Assembly (NCBI GenBank): GCA_012274175.1
Contig: JAAOZZ010000363.1
Span: 1-5,504 of the forward strand
Reading direction: 5' to 3'
Length of the DNA stretch: 5,504 bases
Origin: Betaproteobacteria bacterium
GTDB lineage: Bacteria; Pseudomonadota; Gammaproteobacteria; Burkholderiales; Usitatibacteraceae
In this document: positions 1 through 5,434 of the stretch, in pieces
How positions within the stretch are numbered: position 1 is the stretch's first letter
Layout of the letters: each line of letters begins with the position of its first letter
Translations under genes and position numbers: made by a program
Notes under the pieces: model-generated
Databases searched by the model: none
Told to the model about the DNA's origin: nothing
Seen by the model: the letters and a program-made list of their open reading frames with translations, nothing else

Positions 1-2
1 CG

Positions 3-188
3 TGGATGTCGCCCTTCACGCGCGGCCTGGAGTCGGTCGTGACGGTCACCTTCCGGAAGAAGGGCGAGGACACGCTGCTCACGCTCCATCACGCGAACCT
101 CCCCGACGACGAGATGGGCCGCATGCACGACCAGGGTTGGAAACACTACCTGGGGATTCTCGAAAAGCAATTCCCGCGCAAGCGGTAG
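3..188 (+). CDS. AHSA1/SRPBCC-domain protein, C-terminal part
   Basis: This is the last ~61 residues of a gene that begins left of the window. The frame is already open at base 3 (a Trp codon precedes the ATG at 6), so that ATG is probably internal. The segment reads VTVTFRKKGEDTLLTLHH, then a short loop, then a helix containing GWKHYLGILEKQF. This beta-strand, loop and C-terminal helix with a conserved GW is the usual end of Activator-of-Hsp90-ATPase-like (AHSA1) proteins of the START/SRPBCC fold, which are small cytosolic ligand-binding proteins of ~140-160 residues, often of unknown substrate. It ends in TAG and converges on the pseudouridine synthase, with 13 bases between the stops. The family call is from the C-terminal pattern only; the ligand and exact role cannot be told. 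Confidence 0.75.
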   Translation, partial: WMSPFTRGLESVVTVTFRKKGEDTLLTLHHANLPDDEMGRMHDQGWKHYLGILEKQFPRKR

Positions 189-195
189 GCGCGAA

Positions 196-213
196 CTCAC
201 CTCACGGGGTGAG
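196..213. terminator. Hairpin in convergent gap, possible weak terminator
   Basis: CTCACC (196-201) pairs perfectly with GGTGAG (208-213) around a 6-base loop. It lies in the short gap between two convergent genes and its loop includes the stop codon of the pseudouridine synthase. There is no T-tract on either side, so it is not a textbook intrinsic terminator. The position is suggestive only. Confidence 0.25.
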
Positions 214-1011
214 GGATGCGACCGTTGCCCTGAAATCCTCCGGCGCCTCGCGCGCGAACGAAATGCGCTCGCCGCTTCGGGGATGGGTGAATCCCAGCGT
301 CCGCGCGTGCAGCATCGTGCGCGAGGCATCGATCCTGGCGCCGGCAAAGTCCCGGATGTAGACCCGCTCCCCGACCAGGGGATGGCCCATCTCGGAGAGG
401 TGGATCCGAATCTGGTGCTGACGTCCCGTCTCGAGGCGGCACTCGACGAGCGTCGCTCCCCTCAGCGCCTCGATCGGCTTCGCGTACGTCACCGCGCGCT
501 TCGCGTCTGACGGCGGCTCACCCCGGGCGCGGCGATAGTGCCCGAACGAACCCCGTAGACCATCGCCGCGATCCATGACGAGATGGGTCTCGACGCGCGC
601 CTCGGGAACGATCCCGTGCGCGATGGCGTGATAGACGCGCTCGATGTCGTGCGCGCGGAATTGCGCGGCCAGGACGCGTTGCGCCTGCGCGCTCCGCGCG
701 AACACCATGAGCCCGCTCGTGTCCTTGTCGAGTCGATGGACGACGCCGAGCCCGCCCCCGCCGCTTCCGCCGCCATCCATCCGCCGCAACAGGATCCGCG
801 TGTATTCGGCGAGCGTTTCCTTGTTGCCGGGCTCGTCGGCGACGGCGAGCATCCCGGGCGGCTTGTCGACCACGACCAGGTCGCGGTCGTGGTGGACGAT
901 CGCGCCCTTCGCGAGCGGGCCCCGATCGGCCTTGGGTCCCCGCTCATCGACGACCACGACCGCGCTCGCGGATACGCGCGTCGCCGGGTCGACACAGCGC
1001 TGCCCGTCCAC
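202..1011 (-). CDS. RluA-family 23S rRNA pseudouridine synthase (5' end damaged)
   Basis: This cytosolic enzyme isomerises specific uridines to pseudouridine in structured RNA, usually 23S rRNA. From the GTG at 1011 it is 269 residues. The catalytic motif HRLDKDTSG is at residues 92-100 with the nucleophilic Asp at 95; the second conserved block, RLETGRQHQIRIHLS, is at about 192-206; DLVVVDKPPGM at 44-54 is the typical start of the catalytic domain. The first ~22 residues look like the last strands of an S4 RNA-binding domain, whose front half reads in the same frame further upstream (1012 to about 1106) but has no ATG, GTG or TTG. GTG 1011 is therefore only the first formal start and would cut S4 in half. 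The full length was probably near 307 residues, normal for RluC/RluD-like enzymes. Family certain; which member (RluC, RluD or another) and target site not determinable. Confidence 0.88.
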   Translation of the reverse strand: MDGQRCVDPATRVSASAVVVVDERGPKADRGPLAKGAIVHHDRDLVVVDKPPGMLAVADEPGNKETLAEYTRILLRRMDGGGSGGGGLGVVHRLDKDTSGLMVFARSAQAQRVLAAQFRAHDIERVYHAIAHGIVPEARVETHLVMDRGDGLRGSFGHYRRARGEPPSDAKRAVTYAKPIEALRGATLVECRLETGRQHQIRIHLSEMGHPLVGERVYIRDFAGARIDASRTMLHARTLGFTHPRSGERISFAREAPEDFRATVASLTP

Positions 1012-1137
1012 GGTGACGCGCCCGTCGCTGCAGAGCTGGCGCGCGCGCGACCACGACGCGCCGGTGCGCTCGCGAACGATGGAGGCGATCGTGGGATCTA
1101 TGGGCGGTCCCCGGCGGATTCCATGATGAGGCCCATG
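1012..1137 (-). other. Upstream half of the S4 domain, in frame but without a start codon
   Basis: Reading the synthase frame backward from GTG 1011 gives PTIASIVRERTGASWSRARQ and then LCSDGRVTVDGQ, which fits the first helices of an S4 RNA-binding domain. The frame stays open to TAA at 1138-1140 and contains no ATG, GTG or TTG. Two ATGs at 1136 and 1124, one frame away, read MGLI then MESAGDRP and stop at TAG 1100-1098. Adding one G to the GGGG run (about 1107-1110) would join ATG 1124 to the S4 frame as MESAGGPPIDPTIASIV, giving ~307 residues. This looks like a frameshift, either an assembly error or a real mutation; a rare non-standard start (ATA or ATC codon) is the alternative. Confidence 0.6.
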
Positions 1138-1140
1138 TTA

Positions 1141-1220
1141 TTCGGTATTCAGGCGAGGCCTGCCGCGTTCTGCCATGCGCGGCGGACCTTGCGCCGAGAC
1201 AACGGCACGCAGGAGCCCCC
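1141..1220. other. Intergenic spacer, no gene seen
   Basis: Eighty bases separate the stop of the large secreted-protein gene from the 5' end of the pseudouridine synthase, both on the minus strand. A 6-bp GC stem is possible (GCCGCG at 1162-1167 with CGCGGC at 1178-1183, 10-base loop), but no T-tract follows on either strand. I see no convincing ribosome binding site before the out-of-frame ATGs at 1136 and 1124. Confidence 0.4.
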
Positions 1221-2996
1221 TCAGTTGCAGACCGTCCCGGGCACCGCATACACCTGCCTGGTGATCGCCTTCGATTGCGAGATGCCGTCGACCGTATAGG
1301 CGAACGTCCCGTTGGCGATATCCGAGAATGTAAACGTCGCCGTGCCCACCGGGTCGATGCGCACCTGTAAGGGATTCCAGGGATTCGCGTTGAATGCCGG
1401 CCCCGTGGTGCGATAGAGAGCGCCCGCATAGACACCCGGACCCGTCTTCTCGCCATCCGACATCACCAGCCACATGCCCTTTCCGACGGCGTCGTACGTG
1501 AACCAGGTCGCGAAGAGAATGTCGCCCTGTTGCGTGACGTTCACGCCCCAGCCGTTCTCCGAGCCCGCGGGAGACCGCCACCACAGGTCCGAATAGTTGG
1601 ACGCGGCAGCGTACGTCAGTCCCTCCACGCAGGTGGGCAGCGGTGCGGAGAAAACCTGCCGCGTGATGGGCTTCGACTGCGTCGCTCCATCCACCGTGTA
1701 AGTGAACGTGCCGTTGTTCGAATCGCTGAACGTGAAAGTCGCGCTACCTACCGCGGTGACGAAGACCTGCGCAGGATCCCAGGGACTCGCGTTGAACGCC
1801 GGTCCGGTCGTGCGATAGAGCGCGCCCGTGTACGTGGCGTCTGCCGTCTTCACCCCGTCGGACATCACGAGCCAGAGGCCGCTGCCGTCGGTGTCGTACG
1901 TGAACCACGTGGCGAAGAGGATGTCGCCCTGCTGCGTGAGGTTCACGCCCCAGCCGTTCTCGGAGCCCGCAGGCGATCGCCACCACAGCCCCTGGACGTT
2001 GATCCCGGAGGCGTTTCCGGTTTGTTTCGCCTCGGCCGTATTCGGGTCCACCTGCATCACGGAGGTATCGACGGCCTCGAAATTGCCGCCGCCCACGGAC
2101 TTCAACTCGTCCAGCACGGCATCGGGCCAGCGCTCGTCGGACACGCCCTGGAAATACCAGTTGCTTCCCCCATCGGCGAGCACGAGGCCGTACTTCTTGA
2201 ATGCGCGCAGGATCACCTGCGTGCGCGGATCGAAGTGCGAGATGTCGAACGAGCTCTTGAGCCGGAACCGTGCACCCATCGGTGGACGCGTCGAATCGGT
2301 GCTGCTCCCCGAGGCGTGCCGGGCGGGCCAAAGGTAGTACTGCCGTCCGCCGGAGCTTCCCCAGATGCGGCTCGCGGTGAAGCGGATTGCGTGGTCGATC
2401 TCGCCCGCGGCCACCTCGTCCCAGCGCACGAGGCCGGGAAAGATCGCGAACCCGGCCGCGTCGGCGGAGGTCCAGGTGTCCGGCCGCAGCGCGTTCGAAC
2501 GCAGGTCGAATTTCGCCGACGCATAGACGCTCCAGCTCGTCCCGCCGCTCACGGGAAACGCGTAGTAGAGCTCGTAGAGGAGGCATTTCGTCGTGTCGAC
2601 CACGAGCACGTGCCGGTCGCCGTCGCTCGAGCTCCCGCCCTCGATCGGTGCATTGGGCGGAATGGGGAACGGCCCGGGATCGCTCTCGTCGGCGTACCCG
2701 TCGGGGGGAAACGTGATCGGCACCGCGGCCTGGCTTCCCGTCACGGTGGCGTACGGAATGCCGTAGTTGTCCGCGAGCACGTTGCCCCAGTCGGGGTGCA
2801 GGTTCGTGAATGCACCAATGGAATTCACCCAGGTCGCTGAGCTGGGATGCACCGGAAGGGTGTCGACGGGCGTATTCCAGTAGTTGTTCGCCGGAAAGAC
2901 GGGACAGCCGCCGATCGTGGGGGCGGCCTGCGCCACGGTCATCAGACCGAGGTAGACGAGGATCGCGGCGTATCGCAAGCTGCGCGAAGGATCCAT
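1221..2996 (-). CDS. Secreted protein: unknown N-terminal domain plus two tandem C-terminal repeats
   Basis: The protein has 591 residues. Residues 1-24 form a Sec signal peptide (positive start, hydrophobic AAILVYLGLMTV, cut at AQA/AP), so the mature protein is periplasmic or extracellular. Residues 26-315 form one domain with GGCPVFPANNYWNTPV near its start, ESDPGPFPIPPNAPIEGG (104-121), GDRHVLVVD (126-134), ADAAGFAIFPGLVRWDE (179-195) and GSNWYFQG near 277. I recall this arrangement from secreted hypothetical proteins of several phyla but know no function for it. Two ~120-residue repeats follow (337-456 and 471-590), each from LWWRSPAGSENGWGVN to ITRQV and a final Cys. ATG 2996 was chosen because the signal peptide starts there; an in-frame ATG at 3041 would put 15 extra residues ahead of it. 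No strong Shine-Dalgarno is present. It is divergent from the TonB-like gene. Gene call firm, function unknown. Confidence 0.9.
   Translation of the reverse strand: MDPSRSLRYAAILVYLGLMTVAQAAPTIGGCPVFPANNYWNTPVDTLPVHPSSATWVNSIGAFTNLHPDWGNVLADNYGIPYATVTGSQAAVPITFPPDGYADESDPGPFPIPPNAPIEGGSSSDGDRHVLVVDTTKCLLYELYYAFPVSGGTSWSVYASAKFDLRSNALRPDTWTSADAAGFAIFPGLVRWDEVAAGEIDHAIRFTASRIWGSSGGRQYYLWPARHASGSSTDSTRPPMGARFRLKSSFDISHFDPRTQVILRAFKKYGLVLADGGSNWYFQGVSDERWPDAVLDELKSVGGGNFEAVDTSVMQVDPNTAEAKQTGNASGINVQGLWWRSPAGSENGWGVNLTQQGDILFATWFTYDTDGSGLWLVMSDGVKTADATYTGALYRTTGPAFNASPWDPAQVFVTAVGSATFTFSDSNNGTFTYTVDGATQSKPITRQVFSAPLPTCVEGLTYAAASNYSDLWWRSPAGSENGWGVNVTQQGDILFATWFTYDAVGKGMWLVMSDGEKTGPGVYAGALYRTTGPAFNANPWNPLQVRIDPVGTATFTFSDIANGTFAYTVDGISQSKAITRQVYAVPGTVCN
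1224..1991 (-). repeat. Tandem coding repeat, two ~120-codon units 402 bases apart
   Basis: The unit at about 1626-1991 (first in the protein) and that at 1224-1590 (second) align without gaps at an offset of 402 bases. By hand, 89 of 120 residues match, about 74%. The most conserved block is LWWRSPAGSENGWGVN and the following TQQGDILFATWFTYD, also nearly identical in DNA (1501-1587 versus 1903-1989). Variable patches lie in turns such as DTDGSG versus AVGKGM. The pattern of W/G/F-rich strands suggests a beta-rich domain. The units are separated by a 14-residue linker. The divergence indicates an old duplication or maintained exchange, not a recent copy. Confidence 0.9.
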
Positions 2997-3119
2997 GCCC
3001 CATTTTACGGGCTTCGCCGCAAGGACTAGTACCAAAGTCATGGGCCATGAAGCCGATGTTTCATTCCCGGCCGTTGGTCTATCGTGCGAACCGACAACGA
3101 TCCTGGAAGATATTTCGAA
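2997..3119. promoter_or_regulatory. Divergent intergenic region, promoters expected but not resolved
   Basis: These 123 bases separate two divergently read exported-protein genes and must hold both promoters if each has its own. On the minus strand TAAAAT (3007-3002) resembles a -10 box, but it lies only 5 bases from the ATG and the TTGGTA (3035-3030) upstream is 22 bases away, too far for a good sigma-70 pair. On the plus strand TTGGTC near 3074-3079 has no good -10 partner. I see no clear operator palindrome. Confidence 0.3.
3105..3109 (+). promoter_or_regulatory. Ribosome binding site of the TonB-like gene
   Basis: GGAAG is a fair Shine-Dalgarno match and lies 10 bases before ATG 3120 and 13 before the adjacent ATG 3123. 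It favours the 3120 start over the in-frame GTG at 3084, which lies upstream of this site and would place a polar extension ahead of the signal peptide. Confidence 0.5.
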
Positions 3120-3464
3120 ATGATGACGAACGCATTCACGCGCACCCTCGCGCGCCGCATGGCCTACGCTGCGTGCGCCCTGGTCCTTTCCCTGCCCTCC
3201 GTCGCGGCCCTCGCCGATCCCCACGTCGTCCAGCGCGTGGAGCCGGAGTTTCCCCACGAAGCGGTCCGGGCCGGCATCGATCACGGCACCGTCAAGGCGC
3301 GCATGACGCTGGCGGGCTCCGGGGAAGTCACCCGGGTCGAGATCCTCGACGCCACGCCCCGCCGCCTCTTCGACCGCGCCGTCGTGAGCGCCCTCTCCCA
3401 GTGGAAATACGACGCGGGCGCGGACAAGCGCGTGGTGGAGATCGACGTGAACTTCCAGCGGTAG
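3120..3464 (+). CDS. Small periplasmic protein consisting of a TonB C-terminal-like domain
   Basis: The protein has 114 residues. Residues 1-32 are a signal peptide (RTLARR, then AYAACALVLSLPSVAA, cut at ALA/DP). The mature ~82 residues match the TonB C-terminal pattern: EPEFPHEAVRAGIDHGTVKA (41-60), a beta hairpin with GSGEVTRVEILDATP (66-80), then FDRAVVSALSQWKYDAG (84-100). In classical TonB this domain touches the TonB box of outer-membrane transporters, but there it follows a membrane anchor and a Pro-rich linker. Here there is no lasting anchor and no linker, so it cannot itself transmit force from ExbB/ExbD unless the N-terminus stays uncleaved. A soluble accessory or a different binding role is possible. 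Start ATG 3120 fits the GGAAG site. The next gene follows in the same direction after 71 bases. Domain call good; function open. Confidence 0.82.
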   Translation: MMTNAFTRTLARRMAYAACALVLSLPSVAALADPHVVQRVEPEFPHEAVRAGIDHGTVKARMTLAGSGEVTRVEILDATPRRLFDRAVVSALSQWKYDAGADKRVVEIDVNFQR

Positions 3465-3535
3465 GCATCGCTCCTGGCCGCCCATCCCACGAAGGGATAG
3501 ACTGGCGCCACTTTGCGCCCGCCCAACGGCAACCC

Positions 3536-4000
3536 GTGAGTCGCGCCTCCCACCGGAAATGGTTGGGCGGCCTCCTGTTCCTCCTGTTGGCGATGGCCGG
3601 CGAATGCCACGCGGCCTCCCGCTGCGCCGCGACGATTCGCGATTTGCGATCCTTGCTCGCCGACCAGTCGCTCCCCCTCAAGTGGCACGAGACCACGATG
3701 GACGACGGCAAGCCCCTCGTGCTTTCCATCCTCGAGCGCGGCGGCTCCCTCTTCATGCAGTTCGACAAGACCGGCGAGGGCCTGTGGGCGGAAGGCCCCA
3801 GCGTCGTCTGCCTCAGGGGTCCGGATCTCGAGATTCATTTCGTCGAGGAGAAGCTTCGACTGGGTCCGGCTGCCAACTGGATCACGCGCTACACGTTCTC
3901 CAACGGCGGCGCGTTCACCCTGACGAAGCTGGGGGCCGAGCGGATGCGGATCGCCACGACCGGGTGGAGCGGGACGTTCTCTTCCCGCGAGGGGGAATAG
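3536..4000 (+). CDS. Secreted protein of unknown function, 154 residues
   Basis: I do not recognise a named family. GTG 3536 is the first start in frame after the preceding gene and lies just before a signal peptide: SRASHRK, then WLGGLLFLLLAMAG, probable cut at CHA/AS (26/27). Cys24 is not in a proper lipobox (Glu precedes it), so a lipoprotein is unlikely. The mature part has ~128 residues with Cys30 and Cys92, which could form a disulfide. It is rich in alternating strand patterns (LVLSILERGGSLFMQFDKTG, VVCLRGPDLEIHFVEE, AFTLTKLGAERMRIATTGW), which suggests a small beta-barrel or sandwich. No Shine-Dalgarno stands out. It may be cotranscribed with the TonB-like gene 71 bases upstream, and its stop is 4 bases from the stop of the convergent NnrS gene. 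Coding is supported by the coherent signal peptide and composition. Confidence 0.75.
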   Translation: MSRASHRKWLGGLLFLLLAMAGECHAASRCAATIRDLRSLLADQSLPLKWHETTMDDGKPLVLSILERGGSLFMQFDKTGEGLWAEGPSVVCLRGPDLEIHFVEEKLRLGPAANWITRYTFSNGGAFTLTKLGAERMRIATTGWSGTFSSREGE

Positions 4001-4015
4001 CCCGCTATCCGGGCT
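3999..4015. terminator. Hairpin across the two convergent stop codons
   Basis: AGCCCG (3999-4004) and CGGGCT (4010-4015) form a perfect 6-bp GC-rich stem with a 5-base loop. The hairpin includes the end of one stop codon (TAG 3998-4000) and all of the other (complement of 4005-4007). On the plus strand it is followed by TTTCC, a very short T-run. It could act as a weak shared terminator; the pairing is seen, the function is inferred. Confidence 0.35.
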
Positions 4016-5171
4016 TTCCGTCGACGCGCGCGCGGGACAGCACCGGCCAGTAGCGCACGGCATAGAGCGCGAACGCAGCGGACCAGCAGATTCCCGACAC
4101 GACCACGGTCGCCACATACACGCCAGGCAGCCACATTCCTGCGAATACGCGTATCGCCGCGGCGAGCGCGACCAGGACGAAGCAGGCCACCTCGAAGCGG
4201 TCGGCGCCCAGGAGCCGCCCGGTGTGGCCCCGCGCCGTGCGCACCATCATGCCGATCGTGAGGCCGCCGATCGCCCCCACCGTCAACGCGTGAACGGCGA
4301 AGAGCGGCCCCACGAGGCCCAGCTCCGCCAGGCCGCGCAGCACGAGGTACGCCACGATCCAGCCGTAGGCGAGATGCAGCACCCACACCAGGGGTGTCCT
4401 TCCCGTGCGCCATGGCCGCCAGAGGTAGAGCCGCGCGCCGTGCGCAAGCGCCAGCAGGAACGCGAGCACCGCAACGACCAGCGCCGGAACCGGAAGGAGG
4501 TCCACGGCGACCAGGACGAGCACGCCCGCCAGCGCGGACTTCTCGACCACCGGATGACGGATCGCCCCGGCGCCCGGAATACCGTTGTTGGTGAACATCG
4601 GAATCACGCGCCCGCCGATCACCGCCATGATGAAGAGCACGACGTCGAGCCCCACCTGCAGGCTCGCCTGCTCGGGCCACACGAGGAGGTCCAGGTGCGA
4701 GAGGTGGAACGCGAGCTCCGCCGCCGCGAGCACGAAGAGCAGCGCGAGGAAGAAATAATTGCGCCGGTTTCCGCTTCGCACCAGGGGCCCGCCGATGCCC
4801 ATGGCCAGCGCCAGGGGAAACGCCACGTTGGCGATCGCAGCGGCGGTGGCGTAGGGCGTGAGGACCAGCACGCGGCCGGCGACCCAAAGCGCGGCGAGCG
4901 CCATCAACGGGACGCCGCTCGGCATTGGCCTGCCGGTCCAGTTGCCCACCGCCGTCAGCAGGAATCCGGCGACGATCGCCAGCGTGTATCCGAACAGCAT
5001 CTCGTGGCCATGCCACGCGGCGCCTCGCAGGTACGCGGTGGCCAGAAGTCCGCTGTACTGGCCGACCCAGAGCAGGATCGACGATGCCGCGAAGACGCTT
5101 CCGAGCAGGTAGAACGGACGGAAGCCCAGGTTCCAGAGCGCGAACGCGCGCGGAGCGCGATCCGCGCTCAT
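4005..5171 (-). CDS. nnrS: NnrS-family multipass membrane protein
   Basis: The protein has 388 residues with about a dozen hydrophobic helices, an inner-membrane protein. Family signatures are WNLGFRPFYLLGS (13-25), WHGHEMLFGYTLAIVAGF (53-70), TAVGNWTGRP (73-82), GGRVIPMFTNNGIPG (186-200) and HALTVGAIGGLTIGMMVRTA (294-313), followed by RGHTGR. NnrS proteins are haem- and copper-binding and are tied to nitric oxide resistance and denitrification; their exact biochemistry is unsettled. Possible metal or haem ligands are His54, His56, His266, His294 and His316. The length is close to the family norm. ATG 5171 overlaps the stop of the upstream gene as ATGA, and no separate Shine-Dalgarno is seen, so translation is probably coupled. 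No nitric-oxide reductase or regulator is visible in the window, so the nitrogen-oxide link rests on family knowledge alone. Confidence 0.92.
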   Translation of the reverse strand: MSADRAPRAFALWNLGFRPFYLLGSVFAASSILLWVGQYSGLLATAYLRGAAWHGHEMLFGYTLAIVAGFLLTAVGNWTGRPMPSGVPLMALAALWVAGRVLVLTPYATAAAIANVAFPLALAMGIGGPLVRSGNRRNYFFLALLFVLAAAELAFHLSHLDLLVWPEQASLQVGLDVVLFIMAVIGGRVIPMFTNNGIPGAGAIRHPVVEKSALAGVLVLVAVDLLPVPALVVAVLAFLLALAHGARLYLWRPWRTGRTPLVWVLHLAYGWIVAYLVLRGLAELGLVGPLFAVHALTVGAIGGLTIGMMVRTARGHTGRLLGADRFEVACFVLVALAAAIRVFAGMWLPGVYVATVVVSGICWSAAFALYAVRYWPVLSRARVDGKPG

Positions 5172-5224
5172 TCGAACAGCACGGGCTGGCCGTCGCGGTC
5201 GAATGGCATGTACGCGCCGCGGGA
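5155..5224. repeat. Left arm of a 70-bp perfect inverted repeat
   Basis: These 70 bases equal the reverse complement of 5435-5504 without a mismatch. The arm covers the first codons of the NnrS gene and the last ~17 codons of the gene before it, so it is genuine coding sequence here. The match breaks at 5225, where T meets a non-complementary C at 5434. Confidence 0.97.
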
Positions 5225-5434
5225 TCCCGACTTGATCGCGTCGACCATGCGCTGCAGGGGCGCTTCGGCGTCGTCGTGGGTCGGTGCGTGCCCGATGCGC
5301 CCGCCGAGGCCCGCGACGAAGACAATGGTCCACGGGGGCCCGGAGGCGCGGGATTCCTCGGCCAGCGCCGCGAACGTCGTGAGCTCGTCGGGCGTCTTGT
5401 CCACGCACATCAACGGCACCAGCGCGCCGCCGGC
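5168..5434 (-). CDS. Small conserved protein upstream of nnrS, N-terminus lost
   Basis: About 88 residues are credible, running from GAGGALVPLMCVDKTPDE through WTIVFVAGLGGRIG and a helix LQRMVDAIKSG to the end DRDGQPVLFE. From memory this matches proteins of ~130 residues in Burkholderiales-like genomes, often labelled 'ribonucleotide reductase subunit alpha', a label that looks wrong because nothing here resembles a reductase. The pattern suggests a small soluble alpha/beta protein; function unknown. Its TGA overlaps the NnrS ATG by four bases (ATGA), so the two form a coupled operon. The frame stays open to base 5504, but beyond 5434 it reads the inverted copy of its own 3' end, so that stretch is not real N-terminal sequence. 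GTG at 5419 and ATG at 5410 are formal starts, probably internal; about 40 residues are missing. Confidence 0.7.
   Translation of the reverse strand, partial: AGGALVPLMCVDKTPDELTTFAALAEESRASGPPWTIVFVAGLGGRIGHAPTHDDAEAPLQRMVDAIKSGSRGAYMPFDRDGQPVLFE

Noticed and set aside
1162..1183. GCCGCG/CGCGGC stem as a terminator for the large secreted-protein gene
   Set aside because: The loop has 10 bases and no T-run follows on either strand; such stems are frequent by chance at this GC content.
1530..2840. 436-codon open frame on the plus strand
   Set aside because: It is antisense to the secreted repeat protein, and its Arg/Val/Gly-rich composition with no motifs is typical of high-GC shadow frames. 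The minus-strand reading has a signal peptide and conserved repeats.
2997..3485. Possible N-terminal extension of the large secreted protein up to 3485
   Set aside because: It would run antisense to the TonB-like gene and bury the signal peptide. The start at 2996 gives a normal exported protein.
2810..3535. Possible long N-terminal extension of the 154-residue secreted protein
   Set aside because: The open frame runs through the intergenic region and across the TonB-like gene in another frame. A signal peptide begins right after GTG 3536, so the extension is not coding.
3889..5325. 478-codon minus-strand open frame
   Set aside because: It is out of frame with the clear NnrS membrane protein over the same bases, is Arg/Gly/Ala-rich and has no membrane segments.
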